Of a stretch of DNA of 60,000 nucleotides, positions 44,971 to 57,834 are shown in pieces. The stretch lies in assembly GCA_949358305.1 (NCBI GenBank), contig OX442322.1, forward strand, positions 7,938,001 to 7,998,000, written 5' to 3'. A program made the position numbers and the translations under genes. Numbering within the stretch: position 1 is the first letter of the stretch; the number at the start of each line of letters is the position of its first letter. This DNA comes from Strigamia acuminata (taxonomy: Eukaryota > Arthropoda > Chilopoda > Geophilomorpha > Linotaeniidae). The notes beneath the pieces are model-generated. The model ran no database searches. It was not told where the DNA came from and worked only from the letters and a program-made list of their open reading frames with translations.

Positions 44971-46537
44971 TGTTGCGGTCTGTCAACACCAAACAGTTAT
45001 GAATGGGGTTGGGGCTATTTGAATTTCCCGCCTCTAAAAACTCAAGTGATCGTATTGTTAAATTCGTACGAAAACCGCGCTGAGAACACAAATCCGCACT
45101 GAAAACTATTGTTGAATGCATGGAGCATTGATGGGAACACCGTTGATTAATATCCAATGGAGTGCTGAATCAATGGCTAATCCAGGGAAAGGCTTAACTA
45201 CTCACAACACATTGAAAACTAGGGTTGAAAATAGAAAACACGGGAGTTAACAAAAAACAACTTGTTTATTAAAAAGTTGGTTGAGAACTGAATAAAATAC
45301 ACTGATTACATTGGTTCCTGAGGAACCGCACATGCGCAGTACCCAATTACGGCACGCGCCAAGCCGATAGCGGCGAAATACAGATACACAAGAAACTCCG
45401 TTGTCATAGCAACGGAGGAAACGAAATCACAGCAAAGTTGTAGTTACATAAAAACTGCACGAAATAAAGAATGTGATACACTAAAATGATCACAAGAATG
45501 CAGTGAATAAAAAAGCTAATCATAACGATTCGATCTGAAAAGTAAAACAATGCAAACGGAGCGAAAACAATGATCGTCGAGCAGACGATCGAGACAGCCA
45601 ATCAGCGTCAAGCAAAATGATGCAATCAAAACATTTGAATTCTGAACGGAATAAAAATGCAAAAATAGCAAAGAATACAGGTGAAAACACTTCGAAATGA
45701 AATAGTAAATGCAAATTATATGAATATAAAATACAAAAATAACGGTTACATTGTGTAATCGTCGCTTGGGACAAACATGGCGACCGGCAAACATAACAAA
45801 GGTGTTGGATCAAACATGGCGTCCGGCGAACATTGCAAAAGCGTCAAAACAATTCGAAATTGGAAGATAAAGCACTTAATGTAAATAACAAATAAAGTAT
45901 CGAATAAAATACAAGAATAATTATTAATTCTCATCACAAAATACTGAATGAATAAACACAAGTTTAATAAATACGAATTGTTGATCGAACCGAACATTCT
46001 CGGCTACGCTTTTACGGCAGCCGACAACGAACGTTAGAAACAACCGATCGAAGCATTTTGGACAGTTCTAATGCATCTAGAAAGAAAGATCAGACTCGAA
46101 TTAGTCTGAAACAGTAATAAAACAAACTCCAAATGAGTTTTAAAACACTAAACGAAAGGTTAGAAGACGGAAGCAAAAGTCCGCTAGGAACCGAAAAATG
46201 ACGTAACGAGCATCGCAAATGTATGCCAGAAAACGAAGAAAACATTAGAACTGCACGCAATAAACACAAAATCATGGAAAATTAATAGAAAGGTTCATAA
46301 ATGCACTCAAAAAGACACGAATAAAATAATAGCAAGGTATTAACACTACATTAAATTGAAAAGTGACAATAAAAATCAGTGAAAAACACTTTAATAAGTC
46401 AAAAATCCTGTAAAGTGAAAAATATCAGTTAATTATGAAAAATAAAACACTAAAGGAAAATTAAACAAATTAAAGCAATTAGTAATAATTATTGACACAA
46501 TCTCAGCACAACAATTCTTCCACGCTGTCTTGCAACA
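44971..46537 (-). repeat. B2 5' LTR
   Basis: 1567 bp, followed by the target duplication GCTTG (46538-46542). GTGAGTAG (minus strand) is at 45198-45205. Confidence 0.95.
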
Positions 46538-49500
46538 GCTTGTCTTTTACGGACCGTACTAAACGCTCCCAAGCTCCGCCCGCCCAGGGGGACAAGGGGG
46601 GAATAAACGTCCATAAGACTCGCTTCTCGGACAAGAGCGTACGCATCCCTTCCTTGGCGACCAACTTCCCCCAAGATTGAATCTCTTGGGCACCGCGAGA
46701 AAAAGTCTTCGAGTTATCGGAGAAGACTTTAGCTGGATAGCCAAAGCGGGCTGCGAAACGTCTAAACGCAAGCAAGAATTTCTCCACCGAGAGATCCTCG
46801 GACACCTCAAGGTGTACACTACGCGTAACTAAACAGGTAAACAACAGGATGTAGGCTTTAGAAGCCTTGCGCCCACTCCCCAGCACCACTGGACCCAAAT
46901 GGTCGATCCCGGTGTGTTGGAACGGAGCCGCAGGTGTCACACGCTCGGACGGCGGATCACCGGTAGGCGGGTCTTCACGGATCAGCTTTCCTCTCTTGCA
47001 GACAAGACAGCTGCGTATGACCGACTGAACCGTTCGGCGACCGCGTATTATCCAAAAACGGTTTCTCATATGGTAGAGAGTCTCACTTAAGTCGCCGTGT
47101 AAGAGCAATGCGTGCTCACGACGGATAAGTAACCGGGTCACCCAACTACTCGGGTGTAGCAAAATCGGATAGACCTCATCAAACGGAAGAAACGATTTGG
47201 CAAGACGACTTCGGAGCCGTAGCAAACCGGTTTCGTCCAGGAATATGTCGAAATTTCTGAGGGGGGATGACTTCTCAACATCCTCTTTGCGTTCAACGGC
47301 TACACATTCTTCTAAAAAATGCATGCGCTGTGACCAGTAGATCAGCTTCCGTTCCGCCTCCTCCAACTCATACACATACAATTCCTTCCCGGGCGCGGGA
47401 AAGCGCCATCGGCGAATGAACGCGAGTACGCGAGTCAAGCGATTGAATGAGCGGAATCGCTTAAAAAACTGATCGAGAAAGTCATCGTACAACGTCACTG
47501 CAGAAGAGACCAGCTTCTCTTCTTCTTTGGGAAGGACCACCGGAGGGGCGTCGACCTGGTCGAACTCCTTCGGGTCTGGACCATTCCACCAAAGGTGACT
47601 TGAAATCAAGGTCGGTACGTCGCAAGGACGTGTCAAAATGTCGGCAGGATTTTTTGCGGTTGGGACGTAAAACCATTGGTCAACCCTTGACTTGTCGAGG
47701 ACCTCAGCCACTCGATTCGAAACATAGGGTTTCCAACGGTTCTTCTCCGATCGGATCCATCCCAATGCGACCATAGAGTCGGTAAAAAATCTTACACTCG
47801 TGATGGGAAAATCAGGTAAAAAATCAGTCTGAATGTATTCGAGCATGCGAACACCAATCACCGTGGCGGTTAGCTCAAGTCTCGGAAGCGTAAGCTTGTC
47901 TAACGGAGCGATCCTGCTCTTTCCGACGAGAAGCCTGCTTACACCGGAAGAGTTCCGGATGTAAACTGCGCAGCCATAAGCTCGGGGACTCGCATCGCAA
48001 TACACTTCTAAACTTAGACCTTCACCCGAATACGTGCCCACCCATCTCTGCACCTTTACTTCTTTCAGATGTTGAAGGTCGGCATACCAACGAGCAACCT
48101 GAGCACGGTCGTCGTCCGGTAACACCTGGTCCCAGGCGAAAGCTCGGCCCCAGAAGCTCTGCATCAGCAGCTTCATCGGCAAAACGATCGCGGCCAGGAA
48201 ACCTAACGGGTCAAACAGGGACGCGACGAGCGAGAGGACTCCCCGCCTAGTGCTAGGGACCTCATCGAACTCGGGAACTCGAAAAAGAATCGCGTCTTGC
48301 TGGACGTCCCAGAGAATGCCCAGCATTTTAATAACACCGAGATTCTCAAACGAATCAGCTCTCATATGGAACCCTTCCTCTTTCAGGGAACCAAAGACTT
48401 CACCATTCGACGCTGCCCACTTAACGAGTGGTAACTTTGCGTCGTCAAGAATGTTGCGTAAATTCACACAATGAGCAACAGCTGCTGGCGGACGATCAGC
48501 GCCAGACGTAAGGTCGTCCATGAAGATACCCTTGTCGAGAGCATCCGCCTCTTTCGGGTGTGAGGCAGCATGAAGTTGCCCTTGCGCACGAATCGTTGCG
48601 CAAAGTAAAAATGGTGAGGAGTTTACACCAAATGGAACCACCGTCATCCGTAGGACAACCAAGTTGTCCCACAAGTTTCGCCACGAATACACGTCGGCGA
48701 AATATCCATCCGCCACCCAAAGAAAGCGCAAGAAATTGCGATGCTTCGGATCGATCGATACTTGCAGAAATGCCTGTTTGATGTCGGCAATGATAGCAAT
48801 GCACATCAAACGAAACCTAATCAAAACCCGGATGATATCGGGATTGAGAGACGGCCCCGGGTATAAACAGTCATTGAGCGACCGCGCGCCCTTCTTTGAA
48901 GAAGAGGCGTTAAAAACGACCCTGAACTTCGTGGTCTCACGGTCCTCTTTAATAACAGGGTGATGTGGGATATTGTAAACCCCTTCTGTCCAGAAACGTT
49001 CGGCCGGAGGAACCACTTCGGCATGATCCTCGCGAACATATGCCCACATAGCGTCATGATAGCGTTTCTTGTGGTCAGTACTCGCATCTATGCGCTTCAG
49101 CGTATTGGAAAGCTGCGTGACTGCCAGCTCCCAATTGGACTCAAGTCCGGTAACATGCTCATTAAAAGGTAAGCGTACCTGGTAACGACCGTCTTCGAGG
49201 CGAACAGTGGACTGTTCGAATCGATCTCGAACGAAATCAGAATCGCGCTCTCCTGCACGAATACCCACAGCTTCAAGTGACCATAGGCGTTCCAGCTCTT
49301 TGTCAGGAGAAACGTCGCACGTCGCACAGCAAGCTACTGAAGACGTGTCATCGAGAAGCAAATCCGCAGAACCAGCTGCACCCGACAAAATCCATCCGAA
49401 TATGGTGTTAATCAAACCGGACGACTGGTCGAGTCGCTTGCGACCGTTTAAACAAACCTGCCACCAAACATCAACCCCTAACAGGACGTCAATGTGCTGG

Positions 49501-51290
49501 GCGGTCGACGGTAAGTCCTCGGCCAACTCTAGACCTAGGGCTTTGACCTTCTCAATGGTCTCGGCGTGAACGATTCCCGACACCTGCGGAAGATGTTCCA
49601 CACTCAGAGCGGACACTGTGATGTTTTTCGCGTTATGGCGAGACTTAAGACGTATGGAGAAAACGTCGTAATCTGTCGGCACTGGATCACGCTCATTAAA
49701 GCGCTGAGTAGAAGCGTGCACGACACCACATCGTCGCAACTTAATGCGGTCAGCCAAGCTCTTCAGAATGTATGAGCGATGGCTTCCTGGGTCCAGCATG
49801 CCTCGAATGCGATGCGACCCACCTGACTTAGTGGTCAGTTCTGCTGAAAAGATCATCAGCTGCAAAGATGAAGCAACGGACAAGGTAACGTTCGTAACGA
49901 CCTGCAATTCCTTTGGTCTGTCTTGAAGAACAGGAGATTTGTCCTTAGCACCCCGACAAATTGCGGTATGGTGACGACCACCGCACGACCGGCAGGCAAA
50001 ACGACTCGGACACTGCTTGAATGAGTGACCGCTGCGAAGACAATTGAAACAGAGCCTGTCACGGCGAACTATTTCAGTTCTTGCCTCTACCTCTACAACC
50101 TTTGTACAATCTTGAGCCAAATGATCAGCCTTACAGAACGGACAAGCGGGCTTGGTTGGCCCCTGTCTTGGACTTAACGGCCCTTTCGGACTCTGAGCAG
50201 CGACCAAAGACGCCATGGCACCTTTACGCTCTTTCTCAGACCGGTCAGCCTTTTCTGATACCTGCTTCATGGACGGCAGGTGTGTGAACCCGATAACCTC
50301 TTCAATGCGCTCAAGAATCTTGAGTTCTTCCGCAAAGAAATCTAACATGTTCACCAAATTCTGTGACTTGGTTCCCTTAACCTCGTAATATCGAAGAACC
50401 ATTCGGTACGGGAACTTCCTGAGAACGTCGTCAGCTAGCACGTACCCAGCAGTCTGAACCGGAACTTGCAGTTGTTCCAGCATGCGAACTGTCGTGGAGA
50501 CACGGGCAAGCTGCGACTTGAGCACCTTGGTAGGATGCACGTCAAGAATCGGCTTCATATCTTTTATACTCTTCATGAGAGCCGTTCTTTGAGCCTCATC
50601 ACCTCCGTAACTGCGGATGAGCTCTTCTCTAGCAAGAATATATGAACCATCAACCAACTGATAGGAAGAGATGAGCGTTGCAGCATCACCTTCACACATA
50701 GACTGTAGGTATTGTAACTTCTCTGTCTCGGACAACTCCGAGTTTGTGTGCACTGATGTGTCAAAGCTACTCAAGAAAGAGCGGAATTTGACCACATCTC
50801 CAGTGAACTTCACTGTCTGCAGCGTAGGCAATTTCGTATTAGGAGGCCGGCGGGTATTAACCGTCGTTCCAGCCCCTGAAATGCCAGACAACATACTCGT
50901 ATTAATCGTTTGGTTCAACTGCGACGTTGACCAATGCGCGACCATCCTCTGAGACACCTGATGTCTGTTACGCAGATGATCCACCTGAGAAGACAATTCT
51001 TCTATCTGAGCTATTCCTTGCAAATATGTTGCACGAGTCCAATAAGCCTGCAACGTATTCGCATCGTTCAACAGACGACGCTCTTGCTGCTCCGCAGACA
51101 AGAGAGCTGCTTCGACTTCCCCGGGATCGGTCAAGCTACGCGACCTCGTCAGGAATTGATCCAATGCTTGGACCAGCGAATTGTAGCGAGCCTCTACCAA
51201 GTCCATTTGCTCTGGCGTCGGAGCTCGCGGAGGAATTGGCGTTCCACCCGGAGTGGTGGGTCTGGAACCCGTTCCTGTCTGTGTTGCCAT
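46538..51290 (-). pseudogene. gag-pol: A(-) polyprotein, gag to integrase core (1584 codons)
   Basis: Start ATG 51290 (MATQTGTGS), 12 nt after an acceptor-like CTACTTGCAG. Zinc knuckles lie near residues 382, 411 and 431; protease DPGSHRS near 498; GIFMDDLTSG near 922. RNase H CDAS lies near 1098, the integrase zinc finger at 1392-1430, and the catalytic D, D, E near 1462, 1524 and 1571. B2 inserted at residue 1584; the last 173 residues lie at 9652-10174. With one GCTTG subtracted the frame totals 5271 nt, identical to A(+). No other lesion. Confidence 0.95.
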
Positions 51291-51966
51291 GCCAACTGTC
51301 CTCTGCAAGTAGGAAAGCAAAGACAATTAGATAGCACGGTAACTTGTAACACACGGCAAGACACCAAGGCGACACAACTGCCACTGGCGTAAGCAAGAAA
51401 ACAACACCACGGTTTGATAGCAACCAATGGCGCGTGAGCTTCACTGAGAAACACACAACTAACAAGACGGTCAGACGTCTAGAAACTATCTTATCTAAAG
51501 CGACTTAAACTCCCCTGCTTTTTCCAGCAGTTATATGGAGCTAACACAATAAGATACTCTTTACACGAAAAGACACACTCTTTCCCCGAATCTGATACAC
51601 ACACTAAGCTAATTGACTCGAAAAAACCCCCAAAAAGCCAAGAAAAGACACAAGAAATGTCATCTTCCAGAATGGAAAGCACAAATGCACGCTGCGTTGT
51701 GATCACACGACGAAATTCGGACGCCAACCGGACGATCCACTCGACACGACGGCGTAAACTGGATGCGGCTTCTCTGCAGCTCGATTGCCTACAAGGAACC
51801 ACACGCTGGACACACACGACAGCGACGACTGGACTATACACTGGCGCAAACTCAGGCAGGAAACAGACGGTCGAAGCTCGCAGTCGCACGCGATGATCAG
51901 GCGCACACAACTGGCGAAAACGGTCATCTATCCTGGTCAAGCAAAACGGCGCCACGAAGTGAATTC
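51291..51966 (-). other. A(-) 5' leader
   Basis: Minus-strand order: 12-nt spacer; primer-binding site with insert TTTTGCT (51930-51954); CACAACGC (complement of 51694-51701); stem-loop (51510-51541); acceptor (51303-51305). A 218-codon leader frame (52147-51491) parallels that of A(+). Confidence 0.7.
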
Positions 51967-52884
51967 TGTTGCTAGCACTGGCAACAGACCAGGACGGGGA
52001 AACGATCAGCGACGATGGCGGAAGAAATCCCAGGAGAAAAGTGAAAGTATAGTGGGTGTGTGGACGTGCGCATGCGCAACCAGACAAGGTCGGGCCCAAC
52101 CACGGCAATTTGGGGTTAACGATCTCAGGCATAAACGTTCGAATCAACTCACAAAGTGGCGGCCAGTAGGAGGAGAAAGCGCGCCCGGTTCTCTACTCAC
52201 TACACATCATGTAGGCAGAAGAAATAGACTGGTTTGGGGAAGAAAACAACAGTTCTATTCCAAAGTGAGAGAGAGGAAAATAAAACTCAACCGTTAGGGT
52301 TAAGTTTCAACAACACAAGAAGCACGCACTCATTGTTGGAATGCGTGACTATAGAAACAGGCAAAATGAGGAAATGCATCAGTTACATTACAAAATGTAC
52401 AAAACCAAGAGAATAAAAGCTTATAACTAACAGATGCATTGAAACAAGCAATCCTTTGTCTTAAAAGGCTTAACACTAACATCAGACACAGCTCAGAGCT
52501 TTGACAGGCATGAGCAGTGTCACTTAAATCAAATAACACTTTAACACTTGTCAATAAGGCATATCAACAACAATCACTAATTACCAAGCAGAACAAGAGA
52601 TGGCGCTCAAACACGGGAGGCCAAAAAACTTATACAAACATAGGAGAAAATGCTCTAAGCTCTACTAAAACTTAAATCTAAAGCAGCGACGAGTTGGCAT
52701 GGCAATGCAGCTCGTCCAGACGGTCAAGACCAAGAAATCAGTGCAGGTAAGTGCTCCAAATTCCTGGCGATCAGGCTAGAAAATACTAAATGAAGACAAA
52801 AAGATTATTGAAAATCTAAAGGCACTTTCTGTCTAAAAACCAAAAGTTGAACCGCTAACGATTCCATCGCGGTTGCTAGCAACA
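51967..52884 (-). repeat. A(-) 5' LTR
   Basis: 918 bp. GTGAGTAG (minus strand) is at 52193-52200, and the CTCF-like motif at 52592-52606. It is followed by the duplication GCAC. Confidence 0.95.
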
Positions 52885-54254
52885 GCACTAACGTCCTTCG
52901 GCTTCTCTGCCCCACCTGGACTCGTAACGATTGACTTCCTGCAAATGCTGGAGTGGTGTCGACCACCGCACGTCTTACAAGACGTCTTCAATCGGCATCT
53001 AATGGCCATATGTCCGCTTTGCAGACAATTGTAGCAAAGCCGATTCTTTTGCGCAATGGCAGACTTGTCCTCAACGCTAATCTCTTTTTTGCAAAAGGAG
53101 TTAGCGTGCCCTTCTTTGCAAAAAATGCAAGTCGCTTTATCGACTGTCAACTTGGGATTACTCGAGCTCTTTGTCCCTTGAGCCAATGCACAAGTGGACA
53201 TTGTCCCTTTTCGTTGCTCTTTTTGGTCGCTCTTATCGACCTTGTCCTTCTTAATGTGAAGGAGATTGGATCCCATAACGTCTTCTACTTGCTCTAGAAG
53301 CTTAACTTCTGTGGCAAAAAAGTCCAAAATCGTCAATAAATTTGAGGATTTGGTTCCATGGGATCTGTAAAACTGAGTGACCATAATCGGCGGGAACTTC
53401 CTCAACACGTCAGGTGCTAAAAGAAAGCCCGCTGTCTGAACAGGAACACTTAACTGCTCAAGCACCCTAATGGTTGCAGACAACTTTGTAAGTTGCGCCT
53501 TCACCGCCTTGACAGGGTGTACTTCTGTGACTGGTTTCAAATCCTTAAGAGACTTGAGCAAAGCTGCTCGCTGCGCTTCGTCGTCCCCATAACTTCGAAT
53601 CAATTCACTACGAGCTAAGTCGTAGGATCCATCCACTTGTCTAAAGGTGGATATTAGCGTTGCTGCTTCACCTGTGCAGAATGACTGCAGGTATTGCAGC
53701 TTCTCTACTTCCGAGAGGTCTGAGTTTGTGTGCACTGTTGAGTCAAATCGATCCAAAAAGGACTTGAACTCAACAACTTCTCCACCAAACTTTGCTATTT
53801 CCAACTTTGGAAGTTTAGCGTTGCGATTTCTTCGCGCTAATTGTGAAAGACTACTTTGTTGTGAAACATTAGTCTGATTCTGGCTTGTATTGGCAGACGA
53901 CGTCGACGCATTTGCTGTCCAATGCGACACAAATCGTTGCGCCACTTGGCTACGGTGCTTCAACACTGCCATGGGCGTGTAATAACCCTCGATTTCCCTA
54001 AGGTTGGCCATGTACTGATCTCTAGGTATCAGTGGTTGCATCAGGTTCAGGTCATCAACCATCTTCTTAATCTGTTCCTCTGCGGCTAAAGCAGTTGCTT
54101 CTAGCTCTGCAGGATCGGTAATGGCCTTTGATTCCTTCAACAACTCCTCAACTGCGACCCCAACCGTCTCAAATCGAGAGGTCAAAACGTCCAACTCATC
54201 CGGCTTAGGAATTGTAACCGGTCTAGGTGAGGTTCTTCCTGGTGACGTAGACAT
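52885..54254 (-). pseudogene. gag: Element D gag
   Basis: ATG 54254 (MSTSPGRTSPRP), 11 nt after the acceptor-like CCTTTTCAG. DUF1759-like gag of 456 codons with three zinc knuckles near residues 375, 406 and 425 (CIFCKEGH, CYNCLQSGH, CKTCGGRHH). It is cut between gag and protease by A(-). The few residues past 52885 in the open frame are A LTR. Confidence 0.95.
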
Positions 54255-55058
54255 GCTGATCGCACCTGAAAAGGTTGGAAAGCAAAGACAATTATTACGG
54301 TCACCTTACACCAACACACAACACACACGTTAAACTTAAGACAAACCTTTAGAATCTGAGTGCTTAAACACCCAAACTCTCTGCTATACAGACAAAACTC
54401 CAAAAAGATTTCTAAAATAATTTGAGTGGTTGAATCACAGACTCACTCAAAATCTCAACTAAAACCTTTTTAGAATAAATCCCTAACAATTCTGAGAATG
54501 TAAATACTCAGACTGACTAACTCTCTTCTAAAATTACAAGTAAACTTCTTCTGTTTACAAATAAATGCTCTAAGAGAATTTAAATAATCCCTGTTCACAA
54601 GAATTCCACTAAAAATCATGCAAACTATAGACTATTCTAGCTAAATCTGTTGCTCTCCTGCTTATGCAGTTATAGTAGAGCCAAAACTTATTTTATATCA
54701 CTTAAAATGCAATAGCAAGACTCATATCTCCCCCAAAAGGACACAAATAAAAACCCAACGCAAAACCCATCAAAATCACAAAGAAACAACTGAATGTCAT
54801 CTTCAAAAACATGGCGAACTGCTGCACATTGCGTTGTGTCACTTGAACTGGACCCCTGGCATTGATGGTCGCTTCTAGACGATTCTCAGCTGCACAAACT
54901 TGATCGGAAATACATGCGGAACCAGCCGCTAACTGCACAAACCGTCCTGTTGTCACAAATCCCCTGAACCGTCTGTGAAGTGGCCAAACTCTAGCTTCAC
55001 GCACGGTGATCAAACGCGCACGAATCCGGGTCACAGGCACCAAAAAACCAACTTCCCC
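54255..55058 (-). other. Element D 5' leader
   Basis: Minus-strand order: 16-nt spacer; primer-binding site TGGTGCCTGTGACCCGGAT (about 55024-55042, one extra base and one mismatch against tRNA-His); CACAACGC (complement of 54831-54838); stem-loop (54653-54680: CTCT, ACTATAA, CTGC, ATAA, GCAG, G, AGAG); acceptor (54266-54268). A leader frame 55178-54702 contains VTRI, VTQRN and a hydrophobic segment and stops before the stem-loop. Confidence 0.7.
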
Positions 55059-55900
55059 TGTTGCAAACAGACATGTCGAACTCGGAAGTCGCGTGGTACA
55101 TTCATAGGCAACTGTCCTGTTGCGCCTCCATGATCGTATAGTAGAAATTCCAGCAGCAGAAAGCGTTAGGCCTAGCATTAGGCCTAGTTCTCAACCAGTA
55201 GATCAAATGGGAAAAACATCTCAGCTAATGGGCAAGCAAATGTGTCTTCAAGGAGGAGGAGAGTCAGCTTGGCTCTCTACTCACTCATTCTCTGGGAACT
55301 CATTTCAGAAATAATCCAAAGTAAGAACATCAAAGAAAGAGAAAAGAATAACAACTTATTTATTCTAAATCAACCATAACAAGCTTCTTCTAGCAACAAC
55401 TACAACTAAGCCTAGCAACAACAAGCGCCTAGCAACCGTGAACAATGGCGCTAAAAAATAGGCTTAATTACAAGTGACAATTACTCATTATAAATAACTT
55501 ATTGCCTCCAAAGAGGGCGCTAAGTGTCTCAAACTTACCCCTTTTACATCAAATTGATAACAAGTAATAAAAGCTTAAACTTAACATCTATTAGAGGCAT
55601 AAAATACATAAATAAACAAGTATTAACAATTCCCATTCTTAGTTCCAGAGGAAAGCCAACTTCCCTTCTCAAAGACAAAAGCCAACCGCTCATCATGCAA
55701 GATGGCGGCACAGCAACTTGCTAACAGCTGTGCAGGCGAACAGGAGCGAGCCAGACAGACTTCCATAGCCGCCCTTGACCAGACATCGACGCAAGGACCT
55801 TCCAAACAGCGTGGGGACTCGAACGAGAGTCCAAACCAAGGCGTATCGACGCCGCTCTAGACACACACGCGGATCCGATGCGTCCAAATGCCGTCAACTG
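55059..55900 (-). repeat. Element D 5' LTR, outer limit uncertain
   Basis: The inner edge is clear: the minus strand ends GTTTGCAACA at 55059, just before the leader. GTGAGTAG (minus strand) is at 55277-55284, AATAAA near 55358, a CTCF-like motif at 55504-55520 and AAGATGGCGGC at about 55699. No TGTTGC start was found, and the satellite begins at 55901. Sequence and length do not match the F LTR at the other end. Confidence 0.6.
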
Positions 55901-56599
55901 TCACAGTTGACTTAGCACAAACACCAGAAGACCAATGTCTCTGAATGTTCAGAAATAGTGTTTAAACCTTAGTAGAAGGCTCCAATATAAGTTTTAGAAA
56001 CATCCAAGCAATGATTTGGGAGAATAGACTTTTGATCTCATCACAGTTGACTTAGCACAAACACCACAAGACCAATGTCTCTGAATGTTCAGAAATAGTG
56101 TTTAAACCTTAGTAGAAGGCTCCAATGTAAGTTTTAGCAACATCCAAGCAATGATTTGGGAGAATAGACTTTTGATCTCATCACAGTTGACTTAGCACAA
56201 ACACCACAAGTCCAATGTCTCTGAATGTTCAGAAATAGTGTTTAAACCTTAGTAGAAGCCTTCAATGTAAGTTTTAGCAACATCCAAGCAATAAATTTTG
56301 AAAAAAAAATTTTGAGTTTATTTCACATTGCAGTTGACTTAGCACAAACACCACAAGACCAATGTCTCTGAATGTTTAGAAATAGTGTTTAAACCTTAGT
56401 AGAAGACTTCAAGAGAAGTTTTAGCAACATCCAAGCAATGATTTGCGAGAATAGACTTTTGATCTCATCACAGTTGACTTAGCACAAACACCACAAGACC
56501 AATGTCTCTGAATGTTCAGAAATAGTGTTTAAACCTTAGTAGAAGGCTCCAATGTAAGTTTTAGCAACATCCAAGCAATGATTTGGGAGAATAGACTTT
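55901..56599 (+). repeat. Satellite, 140-bp unit x 5
   Basis: Units start TCACAGTTGACTTAGCAC at 55901, 56041 and 56181, at about 56328 (variant start) and at 56468. The third is longer and altered at its end by an A-run. The last is cut at about 133 bp by the E LTR. The left edge is a 9-bp inverted repeat (55893-55911, GTCAACTGT and ACAGTTGAC). Confidence 0.95.
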
Positions 56600-57370
56600 T
56601 GTTGCGAGCACGCGCAACATGGATTTTTGCTATCGCAATAGCGGATTTGCTTTGATTAATCATTAATTTAAGTTTGTGTTTAGTTAATAGTGCAGCTTAA
56701 GTTTTGGCTAAAGGTTAAATGAATTTCGTGTAGTTTGTGACGTGGGAGTTATGTTTTACCTGATTTAAGCTGTCTTTTTTAAGGTAATCTTGTATCTTTT
56801 CTTTGATTCTTTGGAGTTTTACTGCTTGGATTCGTCCAAAGAGTTGCTGCTGTTAGTTCCTAAGTTAGTTCGTTTATTTGAAACACTTTGTCTTAATTTA
56901 TTACGTTTTTGTGCCTTTTGTAATGATTTTATACTCGAAACTGTGTATTTTCTTGTATACGCTTTATCATTTTGTCACTAGAGGGACAATTCGCCTCTTG
57001 CGAGTGATTGTTGCCACTCGTTGCTAAGAGCCGCTGCTCTAATTGTTGTAGGTTGCGCAGCAACTACTCTGACTTGTTATATGTTTTTTCTAGTCCTAAG
57101 TAATGTTGATTTTCTCCTCTCTTATGTGTATTTTGATAGATGTTAACTTTACAATAAATTCGATTTGTTCATGTGTTATTTAACACATTAGTGGTGAGTT
57201 CTTCCAGACACTTGTTAGGCCACTTTGCAGGGATTTCAAGCAGGATTTTTTCTGCAATGCATCATCTCTTTTGGAGCTCATCACAAGTTTTAGTAAGTAG
57301 GTTTATTTGTTATAACCATTTTCGATTGTCTTCTAGAGTGCCACACGGCCACAAAGCATTGCTAGAAACA
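56600..57370 (+). repeat. E-type LTR
   Basis: Starts TGTTGCGAGCACGCGCAACA (palindromic tip) within the satellite and ends GCTAGAAACA, followed by TTTT and a primer-binding site. 771 bp. It has a CTCF-like motif at 56973-56988 and GTGAGT at about 57191. Confidence 0.75.
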
Positions 57371-57834
57371 TTTTTGGTACCGTTGACTCAGGATTTTCGA
57401 ACGAAATTCCTCACACGTGTGTATAGAAAAATGGCCGCCATCGCCGCCATTTGTCTGAGCAGGCGGCCTGAAGTCTGCCTGAGTTTTGTGCCGTCCACCA
57501 CGTCGAGAGCCGGTGTAGCGTGTGTGGTCATCACACGGGACGAGAATCGCCCAACAGGATGGCGATATTTGTCTCGGGAGCATCCAGTGAGTTGTGTGCG
57601 AGTCTGTGGGTCGCCGACGCCGTCCATGCAGTTCGTACCTGGGTGCCGCCAGTCAAGTTGGCTGTTTTCGAGTTTGCCTTTTCCGGTGGCCACTCCGGGA
57701 TCGATCGACGATCTCTCGCCAAGTAGAAGGAGGAAACGCCACTTGTGCAACATGATAGGACTGTTCAATGCGCCCACCGGTCGAACAGTTGTGCCTCCGA
57801 ATCAAGAATGGTTTCGTCTTGTCGTCGGTCGGGT
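57371..57834 (+). other. E-type leader, truncated by C2
   Basis: Primer-binding site TGGTACCGTTGACTCAGGAT from 57375 (related to the tRNA-His complement). There is a YY1-like double motif ATGGCCGCCATCGCCGCCAT near 57431. No CACAACGC or stem-loop was found before the C2 insertion. A frame through the LTR and leader (57173-57892) has no known domain. Confidence 0.6.

Larger units (their letters stand above)
10175..46537 (-). mobile_element. BEL/Pao element B2
   Basis: Its outer edges are 10175 and 46537, flanked by GCTTG in the A(-) integrase. Polyprotein pieces are 40752-44058, 30856-31123 and 20562-22229. After removing A(+), C1 and one copy each of TGCC and GCTC they total 5235 nt, exactly the length of intact B1. 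The 5' LTR is 44971-46537. The 3' LTR survives as 10175-10487 and about 20313-20508; its middle is replaced by B1 and a duplicated patch. Confidence 0.9.
8678..52884 (-). mobile_element. BEL/Pao element A(-)
   Basis: A complete minus-strand element: 5' LTR 51967-52884, leader, polyprotein from 51290, 3' LTR 8678-9597. The 4-bp duplication GCAC lies in element D. It is opened by the B2 insertion at 10175-46537, with duplication GCTTG at 10170-10174 and 46538-46542. Subtracting that leaves 5271 nt of open frame, the same length as the A(+) copy. Confidence 0.95.
4344..55058 (-). mobile_element. BEL/Pao element D, outermost host of the nest
   Basis: A minus-strand element with leader 54255-55058, gag at 52885-54254 and protease-to-integrase at 4355-8677. 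It is interrupted by A(-) at 8678-52884, with target duplication GCAC at 8674-8677 and 52885-52888, and by a small inverted-repeat element at 6470-6893. Once both are subtracted the polyprotein length is 5256 nt, 1752 codons including stop, with one internal TAG. Its left LTR is F-type and its right LTR is a different sequence, so the element may be a recombinant. Confidence 0.85.

Noticed and set aside
55388-55420. TAGCAACA at 55391 or 55413 as the outer end of the D LTR
   Set aside because: The LTR would be only about 340-360 bp and would lose the AATAAA-to-end layout and CTCF-like site seen in sister LTRs; there is no matching target duplication.
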